Assembly (NCBI GenBank): GCA_902547925.1
Contig: CACCQD010000002.1
Location: forward strand, 41,813-105,812
DNA length: 64,000 nt
Source: an uncultured SAR116 cluster alpha proteobacterium
Lineage (GTDB): Bacteria; Pseudomonadota; Alphaproteobacteria; Puniceispirillales; Puniceispirillaceae
Direction: 5' to 3'
Positions 8,880 through 17,615 of the stretch are shown here, one piece after another (the stretch's first letter is position 1; each line of letters begins with the position of its first letter). The position numbers were made by a program, and so were the translations under genes. The notes under the pieces are model-generated. The model made no database searches. It was not told where the DNA came from and saw only the letters and a program-made list of their open reading frames with translations.

Positions 8880-9173
8880 ATGACGGCCAAAGTTCTCTGG
8901 ATTTCAAGCTATTCACGCATCTCACATCCAGACAAGCTGCAGGCCTATGCCGCGCTGGCCCTTCCGGCAATCAAAGCTGCGGGTGGCCGGATACTGGCAC
9001 GTGGCTTCCCTTTACATACCTATGAGCAGGGACAATTGGAGCGTGTCGTTGTCATGGAATTTGACAGCCTCGAAGCTGCGCGCAGCATGCATGACGGAGC
9101 AGACTATCAAGACGCACTGGCAGCGCTGGCCGATGGTGCGGAACGCGATATCAGGATCATTGAAACTGTCTGA
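8880..9173 (+). CDS. DUF1330 family protein (copy 2)
   Basis: A 97-residue paralogue of the protein at 3983-4273. Matching blocks are YAALALPAIKAAGGRILARG, VVVMEFDSLEAARSMHDG and ALAALADGAERDIRIIET, roughly half the positions being identical. It begins on the base after the methyltransferase stop. It is a small dimeric alpha/beta-barrel of unknown function. Two copies within 5 kb, each next to an unrelated enzyme, suggest gene duplication followed by recruitment. Confidence 0.83.
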   Translation: MTAKVLWISSYSRISHPDKLQAYAALALPAIKAAGGRILARGFPLHTYEQGQLERVVVMEFDSLEAARSMHDGADYQDALAALADGAERDIRIIETV

Positions 9174-9291
9174 TGGAATGAACGCCATACTCTCGGTACA
9201 ATTCACACTCCCAGAATACCAAGGTGTGACACTTGCCTCCTATTGCAAAGTAACGCACGGCCATCACAAAAACACATCGGAGGTCCAGCTC

Positions 9292-10122
9292 ATGAAGTCG
9301 ATTTTGATAACTGGTTGTTCGAGTGGCATCGGCCTTGATTCCGCGCTTGCCTTTCACGATGCAGGCTGGCTGGTAATCGCCAGTTGCCGCAAGGAAGCGG
9401 ACTGTGAGATGATGCGGAGCAGGTACGGCATGCAAAGTGTGCGAATCGATTATGAAGATGAGCCAAGCATCCGCGCGGGCTTTGAAGCCTCGCTCGAGAT
9501 CACAGGCGGAGAACTTGATGTGCTATTCAACAACGGTGCCTATGCCATCCCTGCCCTTGTTGAGGATCTGCCAACAGATGCGCTGCGTGCCATTTTCGAG
9601 GCAAATTTCTTTGGCTGGCACAGTTTGACACGGCTTGCCATCTCTCAGATGCGCCAGCAAAAGGAGGGCCGCATCATCCAGAATTCGTCTGTGCTTGGCT
9701 TTGCCCCCTTGAAGTTCAGGGGCGCTTACATTGCAACGAAATTCGCGCTTGAGGGCTTAACAGATACAATGCGACTTGAGCTATATCGGACGAATATTCA
9801 ATTGATCCTAATCGAGCCTGGCCCAATTCGAACCAAAATTAGGGAAAATGCCTATGCGCAATTCAAACACTGGATTAACTGGAGAGAAACAGCGCGAAAA
9901 TCATGGTATGAAAACGTCGTGATCCCACGCCTGTCTGCCATTAACCCGCCGCGTGAAACTTTTGAATTGATGCCAGATGCCGTCACAAAAGCGGTGATGC
10001 ACGCCGCCACCGCACTCCACCCCAAATTGCGGTACCGTGTGACCACTGGCACTACCTTAATGATGATTTTTAGGCGCATTCTCAGCTCACGCGCTTATGA
10101 CAGGCTGGCGCGACGGCTATGA
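9292..10122 (+). CDS. Short-chain dehydrogenase/reductase (SDR)
   Basis: A 276-residue classical-type SDR. It has the nucleotide-binding TGCSSGIG at residues 7-14, NNGAY in place of NNAG, the catalytic Ser in NSSVLGF, and the YIATK catalytic Tyr-x-x-x-Lys. The extended C-terminus (about 60 residues after the core) resembles SDRs acting on larger lipophilic substrates. The ATG at 9292 follows a strong CGGAGG ribosome site; the frame is open further upstream but without similarity. It is cytosolic; the substrate is unknown. Confidence 0.85.
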   Translation: MKSILITGCSSGIGLDSALAFHDAGWLVIASCRKEADCEMMRSRYGMQSVRIDYEDEPSIRAGFEASLEITGGELDVLFNNGAYAIPALVEDLPTDALRAIFEANFFGWHSLTRLAISQMRQQKEGRIIQNSSVLGFAPLKFRGAYIATKFALEGLTDTMRLELYRTNIQLILIEPGPIRTKIRENAYAQFKHWINWRETARKSWYENVVIPRLSAINPPRETFELMPDAVTKAVMHAATALHPKLRYRVTTGTTLMMIFRRILSSRAYDRLARRL

Positions 10123-10254
10123 TCTTATTAACAAAATGCAGGCAATGCCTGACCAACGGCATAGCGCAAGCTGATCGCCTTTGTCCATGCGTCTGCGACA
10201 TGACGCGGTGTGGATAATGGACTCATCCGTAGTGTTTCATTGACCCCTGCCTTG

Positions 10255-10910
10255 GCAGGAAAGGACAAAGGCATGTTTAGCCTTGGGTTGCTAACGGTTG
10301 CCCCTGCCATCTTGTCACTTTTTATTGGCTTAAAAACGACAATGACGCTTTTACTTTTTCCCTCGGTTGTACTGGCGGCAACATTTGGATGCTGATGCGC
10401 TGTCTGGCTATTCTTCGTGCCAGCCAACGTTGCCGTCTAACTTAGAGCGAAGCTTTACGTAAAGTTACGGCTGCAATTGACAGAGGCGATGCTCGGGCTT
10501 TTGCTGATGCTATATGCCATTGCCGGCCTGAAACGGTTATACCCCAAATTTCAAAAAACCAATGAACGACCAATAGGTGTGTTCTGCGGCGGGGTAAATG
10601 GCGTCTTGACTAGATTGACTGGCTCATTTGTGCTCCACAAATGATCTTTTGGCAGGCACGCCAGCTTAATTGAGAGCAGTTTGTTCAGACCTTGAGGATT
10701 TTATTTACCCTTTCAACGCCGACACTGAGACTCGCTTTGCGGCGCTATGGCAAACTGACACCCTTTCTTGGATTGTTATCGGGACTATGGGTGCCGCCTG
10801 TAGTGGTTGGAATGATCATTGGCAGCAGCATACGGCATTTACTGACGGCGATGTAATTTTGACTAGTCCCTTTAGCCCGCATGCTGGGTCTTTGACTTGC
10901 CATACTTACC
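10255..10910 (+). pseudogene. Broken TauE/SafE (TSUP) family permease
   Basis: Three stretches in different frames together recall a sulfite exporter TauE/SafE permease. 10255-10395 gives GMFSLGLLTVAPAILSLFIG and a following membrane segment. 10489-10644 gives LLLMLYAIAGLKRLYPKF and GGVNGVLTRLTGSFV, the family's central G-x-x-x-G-L-T-G-S motif. About 10690-10856 gives FLGLLSGLWVPPVV then GMIIGSSIRHLL, the usual C-terminal G-x-x-x-G-x-x-x-R pattern. They are separated by stops (10393, 10642, 10854) and frame changes. It is non-functional; the missing parts are too eroded to follow. Confidence 0.7.
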
Positions 10911-11059
10911 AGCGCAATCTTTTAACCAGCCTGTCTCGCCGACTCACAAAACGGCCAGAGTGCTGCATTTTTTGCACGTCAATATCAAAAATTAAGCACT
11001 AGTGCGCAGCGTCCAAGGCTTTAACGTGCGTGGTGCGGTGTGAAACAGAGATTTAAATA

Positions 11060-11428
11060 TTGATGATAAAGCGACATTACAAGAAAGGTGAAGCGGTCTT
11101 TCGCGTGGGTGAATCATCCAGCGCTGTGTTCTTATTGATTTCGGGTGAGGTGGGCCTGTTTTTCCCAACTGACCTCTCAAAACCCTACATGTTCATCAAA
11201 GAGTCTGAGACTTTTGGCGAAATGGGCCTGATCGAGGGTGAACTCAGAAACGCGCGGGCAACCTGCCTTACAGATTGCTTAGTTGTCCATATTGAGCGAT
11301 CGGATTTTGACGCTAAATACGACAGTGCCGATCCTTTGATCAGAGCATTGGTGAGATCGCTGAGTAGCCGCTTACGTGACGCTAACAGAAAACTGAGCAC
11401 TCAGCAACGCTTCGCCGTTGCATCGTAA
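11060..11428 (+). CDS. Cyclic nucleotide-binding domain protein
   Basis: A 122-residue protein that is almost entirely one CNB (CAP_ED) beta-roll: YKKGEAVFRVGESSSAVFLLISGEVGLF, then ESETFGEMGLIEGELRNARATC, which holds the phosphate-binding cassette (FGEMGLI...RNARA), then an alpha helix. There is no DNA-binding domain, so it is not a CRP-type repressor by itself; stand-alone CNB proteins often regulate a partner. Cys, Gly and Arg positions in the cassette look intact, so nucleotide binding is plausible. No obvious partner is adjacent; the upstream permease is broken. Confidence 0.8.
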   Translation: MMIKRHYKKGEAVFRVGESSSAVFLLISGEVGLFFPTDLSKPYMFIKESETFGEMGLIEGELRNARATCLTDCLVVHIERSDFDAKYDSADPLIRALVRSLSSRLRDANRKLSTQQRFAVAS

Positions 11429-11447
11429 AAAGGGCGGTCAAGATTAG

Positions 11448-12368
11448 CTATTCATCCGCCGGCCAGACACCGCGACCAAGGTTGTAAAGCGCGCTTATAA
11501 TCCGAGCAAAACTCTGTTTAGCCAGCGGTACCGAATGGCGCGCTCTCAAATAACCGTGCACCAACCCTTGCTCGTTGATCCACCGTGACCTGCCCCCAGC
11601 ATTCGCAATATGCCTACAATAGTTTTGACCATCATCACTTAGCGGGTCAAATTCAGCGGTAACCACAATCGTTGATGGCAAACCTGAGAAATCCAGATCC
11701 ATTAACGGCGCATAGGTTGGGTCACCTGTTGGTGGCTTGCACAAAACCCTGACTTTTTCATAAAACATCACATTATCACGTGACAACATGGGCGCGTCGG
11801 CATGACGGAGATAACTTCCAGTGTTAGGATCACCGCCAAGCGCCGGATAGATCAATAACTGACCTGTGATCTGGGTCACTGCTCCACGTAGCGTGTGTGT
11901 TACCGCTGCTGCCAGATTGCCACCGGCGCTATCACCGCACAGTAAAAGTGGCTGCCTGCTCATGTTAAAGACATGCCGGGTGGCAATCATTGCATCACTA
12001 TACATCGCTGGATGCCGATTTTCAGGCGCCAGACGGTAATCAACTGCAATCACATCATAGCCGGTGCCTGCGCAAATTTCAGCGCAGACATCATCATGGC
12101 TGTCCAATCCCCCCACGACAAAACCACCACCATGAAAATAGACAATAGTCGCACTGCCACCACCAACACTATAATGGCGAAGTCCGACAGCGCCCGTCCT
12201 GCTGTTAACAACCTTTATGTGGTCAGGTCGACCCGCGTTAAAGGTCTGGCACATTGCATCATAGGCACGCCGCTGCTCAGCAATTGATAGCTCTACCCCG
12301 GGATAATGGCGTGTTGTAGCGCGGATGAACTGCCACATCGCCGGATCAATCAAATCGCTATAATCCAT
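11448..12368 (-). CDS. Alpha/beta hydrolase, hormone-sensitive-lipase type esterase
   Basis: About 306 residues with the HSL-family signature: oxyanion-hole HGGGFVVGG, followed about 70 residues later by nucleophile motif GDSAGGNLAA, then the acid in VVTAEFDPLSDDG and the catalytic His in LVHGYL. The substrate is likely a short acyl ester. The start at MDYSDL sits behind GAGAGAG; an in-frame start at 12398 is possible. It is cytosolic, with no signal peptide. It is encoded convergently with the CNB gene, 19 bases apart. Confidence 0.83.
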   Translation of the reverse strand: MDYSDLIDPAMWQFIRATTRHYPGVELSIAEQRRAYDAMCQTFNAGRPDHIKVVNSRTGAVGLRHYSVGGGSATIVYFHGGGFVVGGLDSHDDVCAEICAGTGYDVIAVDYRLAPENRHPAMYSDAMIATRHVFNMSRQPLLLCGDSAGGNLAAAVTHTLRGAVTQITGQLLIYPALGGDPNTGSYLRHADAPMLSRDNVMFYEKVRVLCKPPTGDPTYAPLMDLDFSGLPSTIVVTAEFDPLSDDGQNYCRHIANAGGRSRWINEQGLVHGYLRARHSVPLAKQSFARIISALYNLGRGVWPADE

Positions 12369-12624
12369 TACTCTCTCGTTTGGTTGATGACACGACAAAT
12401 AGTTTTTGCACTGTCAATGCAAATACCAGTGTAGCGGCAAAACCGGAGCAAGATCAGGTCTTTATCTTTTTCAATATGCTTTTAAAGATAAATTAAGGTT
12501 GAAGATAAAATAGGTTCAAGGGCAAAATCCGGCAACAAATAGGTTTAGATCATAGATACACTGTAAGCTGCAGGGTTCATCAACCTTGGCTGACCATTAT
12601 TCAACTAGGTCGAGGCAAAAAACA

Positions 12625-13542
12625 ATGTTCAATAATCTCTCACCTGGCAGTCGCGGTGCGGTTCTGCTTGTTACCGGAATTTCGATTTTTGGGTTTTCCG
12701 ACAATTTGACTCTTTTGGTTTCCGATCATGCGGGTGTCGGTCAATTCCATTTCAGCCGCTCGTTATTTGCAATGATCATGGTCACATTGTTGGGCCGATT
12801 ATGGGGCTTAGATGTCGTTCCACGTTTTTGGAAGCCGGTACTGGCGAGAACCGCCTTCATGGTCGCATCAATGTTGCTTTATTTTGGTGTGATGCCAATG
12901 ATGCCTATAGCCGAAGCGGGGGCTGGCCTTTTCACATCACCCATTTTTGTTCTGTTATTCTCGACTATCCTTTTCAAGGAGCGCATCGGTTGGCGGCGCA
13001 TTCTTGCGGTAATAATCGGCAGCGCGGGTGTTTTGTTGGTATTGCGTCCCGGCAGCGAGGGGTTCACAGTCTATCACCTGCTACCAGTAGTCGCTGGCGC
13101 TTCCTATGCCATGGGATCGCTGATCACCTATCGCCATCTTCGCGAGGAGAGTCCACTTGCGATCCTGATGAGTTTCATCGTTAGCATCGGGATAGTTGGC
13201 GCATTTGCCGCAACCGGATTGACACTGTTTCCTGTTTCTACTGAACTGCAACAACAGGCACCTTTTTTGTTCTCTGGTTGGCGGAGCGTTGATGGGATAT
13301 TCTGGGCTTGGATCGCGATAATTGCCACAGGAGCGTCTGTCGCATTATCACTTATGACACGCGCATATCAACTTACAAAGACAAGTTACGCTGCGATCTA
13401 TGAATATGCCTATCTGCTTTCAGTCGGATTTTTTGGGTGGTTGTTCTGGGACATTATTCCAGACATGGTCAGCATTGCCGGGATCGCTCTCATCATCATG
13501 GCTGGGGTCGTCATAGTGCTGGCGCAAAGCCGGAGTGAATAG
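12625..13542 (+). CDS. EamA family (DMT superfamily) transporter
   Basis: A 305-residue membrane protein with ten predicted helices in two EamA repeats. Recognisable parts are the first-repeat TSPIFVLLFSTILFKERIGWRRILAVIIGSAGVLLVLRPG motif and, in the second repeat, TKTSYAAIYEYAYLLSVGFFGWLFW. It belongs to the RhaT/YdcZ-like drug/metabolite exporters; the substrate is unknown. The ATG at 12625 has GAGG nine bases upstream and is preferred to an in-frame TTG at 12586. A 226-base AT-rich gap separates it from the divergent esterase gene. Confidence 0.84.
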   Translation: MFNNLSPGSRGAVLLVTGISIFGFSDNLTLLVSDHAGVGQFHFSRSLFAMIMVTLLGRLWGLDVVPRFWKPVLARTAFMVASMLLYFGVMPMMPIAEAGAGLFTSPIFVLLFSTILFKERIGWRRILAVIIGSAGVLLVLRPGSEGFTVYHLLPVVAGASYAMGSLITYRHLREESPLAILMSFIVSIGIVGAFAATGLTLFPVSTELQQQAPFLFSGWRSVDGIFWAWIAIIATGASVALSLMTRAYQLTKTSYAAIYEYAYLLSVGFFGWLFWDIIPDMVSIAGIALIIMAGVVIVLAQSRSE

Positions 13543-13743
13543 CCAATCTGACCGAAGGGTCACAAACCAACAGCGAGAAAGGCACTGGCATCCTGTTCAG
13601 GTGACGAGCCTCGAATCGAGCGATTGGCATAATCACTAAGGGTGATACTGTTGATCTTTATAAATTCTAAATTAGATGTACCGCGTGATGTCTGTCTGCA
13701 AACATGAAGTTGAAACGCCAGAGCAAAAAAGGGAGTTATCTAG

Positions 13744-14094
13744 ATGCAAACCTACATATTAATGGGCAAGACAAGCCAGAGTTTTGCCACCGCGATGCTG
13801 AACAAGCCGCAGAACAGGCGTGAATCCGTCCAACCAATGCTCGAAGCCTTCGGCGTGGAAGAGGTCGCATTCATGTTCACAAACAACCCCGAATATAATT
13901 TTGTCGCCATCATGAAGGCTGAGAGCGATGAAGTCTGTGAAGCCTTGGTCAATGTTGTCTATGCAACGGATAATTTTACAAAATTCGTCTGGAATCGTGC
14001 CTTTGATGCCGAGAACTACCAAAAGGTTTTTGAGCTTGGTCAACAGAACATGGCCAGCTACGTTTCCTCACTAAAAGAAGCGGGATTGAGCTAA
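13744..14094 (+). CDS. Small GYD-like / dimeric alpha-beta protein
   Basis: A 116-residue protein of ferredoxin-like alpha/beta type: an opening strand MQTYILMGK, a helix QNRRESVQPMLEAFG, then a strand pair EEVAFMFTNNPEYNFVAI and another helix. This strand-helix-strand layout matches GYD-like small proteins, but I cannot assign a function. The stop is followed directly by the ATG of the next small gene, so the two form a coupled pair. A GGGAG ribosome site precedes the start. It is probably cytosolic. Confidence 0.62.
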   Translation: MQTYILMGKTSQSFATAMLNKPQNRRESVQPMLEAFGVEEVAFMFTNNPEYNFVAIMKAESDEVCEALVNVVYATDNFTKFVWNRAFDAENYQKVFELGQQNMASYVSSLKEAGLS

Positions 14095-14349
14095 ATGTAT
14101 GGACGCACCATCTCATTCACATTGTTGGCACCATCGCTATGGGCGGTGCTTGAGACCATTGCAAAGACCACCTCAACCCCGGACATGACGCGCTACGCAT
14201 TCAAGACGGGCGATAACAGCGGAGTCATCATTGAGATCTTTGCCGACAAGGAAATGGCTGGCAGCCAGTTGGATATCCTGAGAGCCGTTCAGAGCCTGAA
14301 CGAGCAGGCCATGGCGAAAGTGACCGTGGTTGAGGGGTATTCCGTCTGA
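14095..14349 (+). CDS. Hypothetical small protein, partner of the preceding gene
   Basis: An 84-residue protein, not recognised. It starts on the base after the stop of the preceding gene and so is likely translated with it. The predicted strand-helix-strand order suggests another small ferredoxin-like fold. There is no signal peptide. The next gene is on the other strand (the CueR-like regulator), 48 bases downstream. Confidence 0.5.
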   Translation: MYGRTISFTLLAPSLWAVLETIAKTTSTPDMTRYAFKTGDNSGVIIEIFADKEMAGSQLDILRAVQSLNEQAMAKVTVVEGYSV

Positions 14350-14397
14350 CCAAATTTCGGCGCACCATTGCCCCTTTTCACCGGCGGGGATAAACGT

Positions 14398-14787
14398 CTA
14401 GCTCTTCGCCAACCCATCGATGATCGGGCAATTCGGGCGGTCATCGCCATCACATGCGTTGGCAAGGGTCTGCAGCTCTTGCTTTAGTTTCTGCAGTTCA
14501 GCCAGCTTGGCGTCGATGTCGTCAAGCTTGTTCAATGTGATCTTTTTCACCTCTCTGCTTGGCCGGTTTTTATTTTCATATAATCCAAGCAGCTCCCTGC
14601 ATTCCTCAATCGAAAAATTGAATCGGCGCGCGGTGCCCACAAATTTTAATTTTGCAACATCCGTCTCGGCATATTTGCGATACCCCGTCTCCTCAGAAAT
14701 CTGCGGTGTGACAAGCCGTATATTGGCGTAATAGCGCAGAGTTTTGACGGTTAGACCGGCAGCTGACGCGGCTTCCCCAATTTTCAT
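14398..14787 (-). CDS. cueR: MerR family regulator, CueR-like (copper-responsive)
   Basis: A 129-residue MerR regulator: N-terminal winged helix KIGEAASAAGLTVKTLRYYA, then the GYRKYAETDVAKLKFVGTARR block, a long dimerisation helix, and a C-terminal metal loop with two Cys (ACDGDDRPNCPI), the pattern used by CueR-type Cu(I) sensors. It is divergent from a DUF4396 gene and a multicopper oxidase, consistent with copper sensing. The start at 14787 has AAGGAG ten bases upstream; a further ATG at 14808 would place translation in the promoter palindrome, so it is less likely. Confidence 0.82.
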   Translation of the reverse strand: MKIGEAASAAGLTVKTLRYYANIRLVTPQISEETGYRKYAETDVAKLKFVGTARRFNFSIEECRELLGLYENKNRPSREVKKITLNKLDDIDAKLAELQKLKQELQTLANACDGDDRPNCPIIDGLAKS

Positions 14788-14807
14788 AATAACTGTGCTC
14801 CTTGTCA

Positions 14808-14838
14808 TTGACTCTCCCCTTAGGGGAAGGGTTATCTC
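14808..14838 (+). promoter_or_regulatory. MerR/CueR-type promoter of the copper operon
   Basis: TTGACT at 14808-14813 is followed by an 18-19 base spacer and a -10-like TTATCT/TATCTC at 14832-14838. The spacer holds a palindrome centred near 14820 (TCCCCTTAGGGGA). The spacer is longer than the usual 17 and carries a palindrome, as in promoters activated by MerR-family proteins by DNA distortion. It lies between the CueR-like gene and the DUF4396 gene. Confidence 0.7.
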
Positions 14839-14857
14839 CGTAGCATAAGAGGTGAAA

Positions 14858-15304
14858 ATGGACATTGCAATCGAAGCGCTGAAAATCAACTGGCACTGTT
14901 CCAGGACTTGGAAAAGGGCAAGCTACAACACCAGCTGGTGTCTGTTGGGGTGTGCCATAGGGGACATGGGCACGATCCTGTATTTTCAGTTGAATGGCAT
15001 TGACTGGCCGGTTGTCTGGATCATGTCTCTGGCAATCATCAACGGGCTTTTGACATCGATTATTTTGGAGACAATCATTCTTTGTCGCCAAATGCCGCTT
15101 TTACTCGCCTTTAAAACGGCAATTGGAATGTCACTTGTTTCGATGATTGCGATGGAAGTGGCGATGAATGTGACAGATGTGTTTTTGACCGGCGGTGCAA
15201 TGCTCACCTGGTGGGTTATCCCGCTCATGCTGGTCGTAGGCTTTATCACCCCACTCCCCTACAACTACTGGCGGTTAAAAGCGCTTGGCAAGGCGTGTCA
15301 CTGA
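14858..15304 (+). CDS. DUF4396 membrane protein
   Basis: About 148 residues, membrane protein of the DUF4396 family, recognised by SWCLLGCAIGDMGTILYF and the later MAMEVAMN/MLTWWVIPLMLVVGF region; about four hydrophobic segments. DUF4396 genes are often found with copper-resistance multicopper oxidases, and this one sits between the CueR-like promoter and the oxidase gene. Cys and Met residues in the membrane segments could handle copper, but that is an inference. An AAGAGG ribosome site precedes ATG 14858; a GTG at 14852 is the alternative start. Confidence 0.75.
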   Translation: MDIAIEALKINWHCSRTWKRASYNTSWCLLGCAIGDMGTILYFQLNGIDWPVVWIMSLAIINGLLTSIILETIILCRQMPLLLAFKTAIGMSLVSMIAMEVAMNVTDVFLTGGAMLTWWVIPLMLVVGFITPLPYNYWRLKALGKACH

Positions 15305-15327
15305 TGAGAAAACTGATGAGGAGTTAA

Positions 15328-16770
15328 ATGAGTTCACGCCGTAATTTTCTCCAGCAATCCATAGCTTGCTTCTCGCTTTCAGCGATACCGACAGGCCTTA
15401 TGGCTGGTGAAAAAGTCCGCCATTATCAGCTCACAGCGGAACCCACCCCAAATTTTTTTGACGACAAGCCTGTGCCAACCAATCTATGGCTGTATAACCG
15501 GCAGAGCCCGGGCCCGCTTATTTCAGCCACCAAAGGCGATATCCTCGACGTTGAGTTTATCAATAATTTGAAACAGCCCACGACCATTCACTGGCATGGA
15601 ATACGCAACATCAATGAGATGGACGGCGTTCCAGATTTGACGCAGGCCGCTGTTGAGCCGGGCGAACGATTTCGGTACCGCTTCCCGCTCAATGATGCCG
15701 GGACGTTCTGGTATCACGCACACAACAAGGCGTGGGAACAGGTGGCACGCGGCCTTTATGGGCCCCTCATTGTGTGGGATTCGGATGAAATTTCCGGAGA
15801 CCGTGATGTGCTGATCGTTGCTGACGACTGGCTGATCAATGAAGAGGAACAGATTGACGCGACCAGTTTTGGCAGCCTTGGCCATTGGTCACATGGGGGC
15901 AGATTAGGCAATGCCCTGTCGATCAACGGAAAGTTCGCCCCGTCTTTACCAATTCCTTCTGCGGGACCGGTGAGGCTCAGGCTGATCAACACGGCCAATG
16001 CCCGTGTCCTCACCTTTGCTCTCTCAAGCGCGGCATCAGGGAATATGCCGGAGGATCAATCAGGAGATCAGGCGGGCGACCCGTCCGACAATTTGGTCCT
16101 GCGGGTAATCAATATTGATGGCTCTCCCTGTGCGCCCTTCGATGTAGACAGGGTGACACTTGGGCCCGCCCAGCGTGTGGATCTGGAGATCAGCGATGCC
16201 TCGCAGCTTAAGACATTGCTGGAGATCAGCACCGGCCAGACTCTTGAGGCCGCCAGCTTCAAATCGATTGCCACCGTGCAGACTGAGCAAACTCGCCTGA
16301 CGGAATCTCGTCCCTATTATCCACAGCCGAATACGACCAACGCAAAGCTAGTAGATATACATATGCAGGGCGGGGCCATGGGCAATCTGTCCAGCGCCAT
16401 TTTTGAGGGCGAGATGCGGGGATTGCGCGACCTGGCAGTGAATGAACAAAAATTATGGGCATTCAATGGAAACATCGGCGGTTATGATCACATCCTCGCG
16501 GAAATCAACCTTGGTGAGGTGGTTGTGGTGAGGGTTTGGAATGACAGCGCCTGGCCCCATAGCATGCATCTGCATGGTCAGCATTTCTGGGTGAATTCCC
16601 GCGAATTTGGCACGGAACAGCGTCCCCTCCTCAGAGACACCTATTTGTTGCAACCACGCGAAAAGGCTGATTTGGTCTTTGTTGCAGACAACCCGGGCAT
16701 GTGGTTGTTCCACTGCCACATGCTGGAACATCACGCCTCAGGGATGGGCGGCGTGATCGCCGTTTCATAG
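15328..16770 (+). CDS. Multicopper oxidase, Tat-exported (CopA/CueO-type)
   Basis: A 480-residue multicopper oxidase. The N-terminus has a Tat signal (SSRRNFLQQS with twin Arg, then a hydrophobic run). Copper-binding motifs appear in order: IHWHG, WYHAH, HSMHLHGQHFW and HCHMLEHHASGM, which supplies the type 1 Cys, the His ligands and the axial Met. All expected copper ligands are present. The protein should oxidise Cu(I) in the periplasm to limit copper toxicity. It is co-transcribed with the DUF4396 gene (24 bases apart) under the CueR-like promoter. Confidence 0.88.
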   Translation: MSSRRNFLQQSIACFSLSAIPTGLMAGEKVRHYQLTAEPTPNFFDDKPVPTNLWLYNRQSPGPLISATKGDILDVEFINNLKQPTTIHWHGIRNINEMDGVPDLTQAAVEPGERFRYRFPLNDAGTFWYHAHNKAWEQVARGLYGPLIVWDSDEISGDRDVLIVADDWLINEEEQIDATSFGSLGHWSHGGRLGNALSINGKFAPSLPIPSAGPVRLRLINTANARVLTFALSSAASGNMPEDQSGDQAGDPSDNLVLRVINIDGSPCAPFDVDRVTLGPAQRVDLEISDASQLKTLLEISTGQTLEAASFKSIATVQTEQTRLTESRPYYPQPNTTNAKLVDIHMQGGAMGNLSSAIFEGEMRGLRDLAVNEQKLWAFNGNIGGYDHILAEINLGEVVVVRVWNDSAWPHSMHLHGQHFWVNSREFGTEQRPLLRDTYLLQPREKADLVFVADNPGMWLFHCHMLEHHASGMGGVIAVS

Positions 16771-16966
16771 GCCCCAGGATATCATCAGTCGACAAGCCAT
16801 GACCATTCATCTTGACGCTGCGGTGCGGTTTTGGCGATTTAGCAGCAGACATTCGCAGACAATGCGCAGAGATTGAGCAGAAATCACGCCTGCGATTTGC
16901 GCCTAGATGCCACGGGCGGATATAGGTGATGTCTCAGGCGTATGGGGCGGGGGTTTTCAGAAGAAA

Positions 16967-16985
16967 AATGGTGCGGCCGATATAA
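16967..16985 (+). repeat. att core B, left border of island
   Basis: The 19 bases AATGGTGCGGCCGATATAA are identical to 24896-24914. They contain the last 12 bases of the tRNA-Leu gene. Sequence to the left is chromosomal. To the right, AATGAAAACAA recurs at nearly the same distance from core B and from the core at 24898, so the two share the same arm type. Confidence 0.8.
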
Positions 16986-17050
16986 TTAGCTAACAAACAT
17001 TTAGGAAATGAAAACAAAGAGATTAGCACCAATCAACATCTGCTTTTGCG

Positions 17051-17419
17051 CTATGGTTTGGGCCGTCTATTACAATTCACACAAGCTGATTTTGTATTTT
17101 CAAGAATGGTTTTGCCGCCACTTTCCCAACGGTGAACATGGTCAGCATCCATCCCATCAAGCTTGATGGATTTACCACATGACTCACATTTTTGGTTTGC
17201 CTTTATCCTGATTGTATGGCGTTCGGCTTCGCTAAAAAGTCTCTTTTTGTCTTTGATCACAACCGAAGAGTTCGACAAAAGAAAACGCCTCAATAATTGA
17301 TCAACCCTCCAGGACATGCTGTTAAGGTCATTAGTGCCTTGCTGCGCAAGTCGTCCATACTCAATCAGATTTGGGTCCCGATCATCTTCTTCCTTTAGCA
17401 GGTTCTGCTCCCTCTCCAA
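17051..17419 (-). pseudogene. HNH endonuclease part of a broken DUF262-HNH gene
   Basis: About 122 residues ending in an HNH nuclease fold: CESCGKS, DADHVHRWESGG (the central His of the metal site), then CVNCNRR, giving the two Cys pairs that brace HNH domains. Upstream in a different frame lies its DUF262 partner (17616-18248). Reading across the gap in other frames gives HLPKITRDFLDAFKLEREQ running into this segment, so the two were once one protein. A frame change near 17515 and a stop at 17616 separate them. DUF262-HNH proteins are GmrSD-like nucleases, some of them anti-phage. Confidence 0.7.
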
Positions 17420-17615
17420 CTTAAAGGCATCAAGGAAATCGCGTGTAATTTTAGGAAGGTGCGGATGAGAATAATCAGCGAATACTTTCTTGCAAAAAAA
17501 AGTAATAAAGCTGGGTGTAAGGTTGTTTACCTAAGTGCGGATCATTATTTCGAAAAAGCCTGTGTAATATGCCTATCCCACCGTTGACATTATTAACCAA
17601 TTTCCTTTTTTCATT

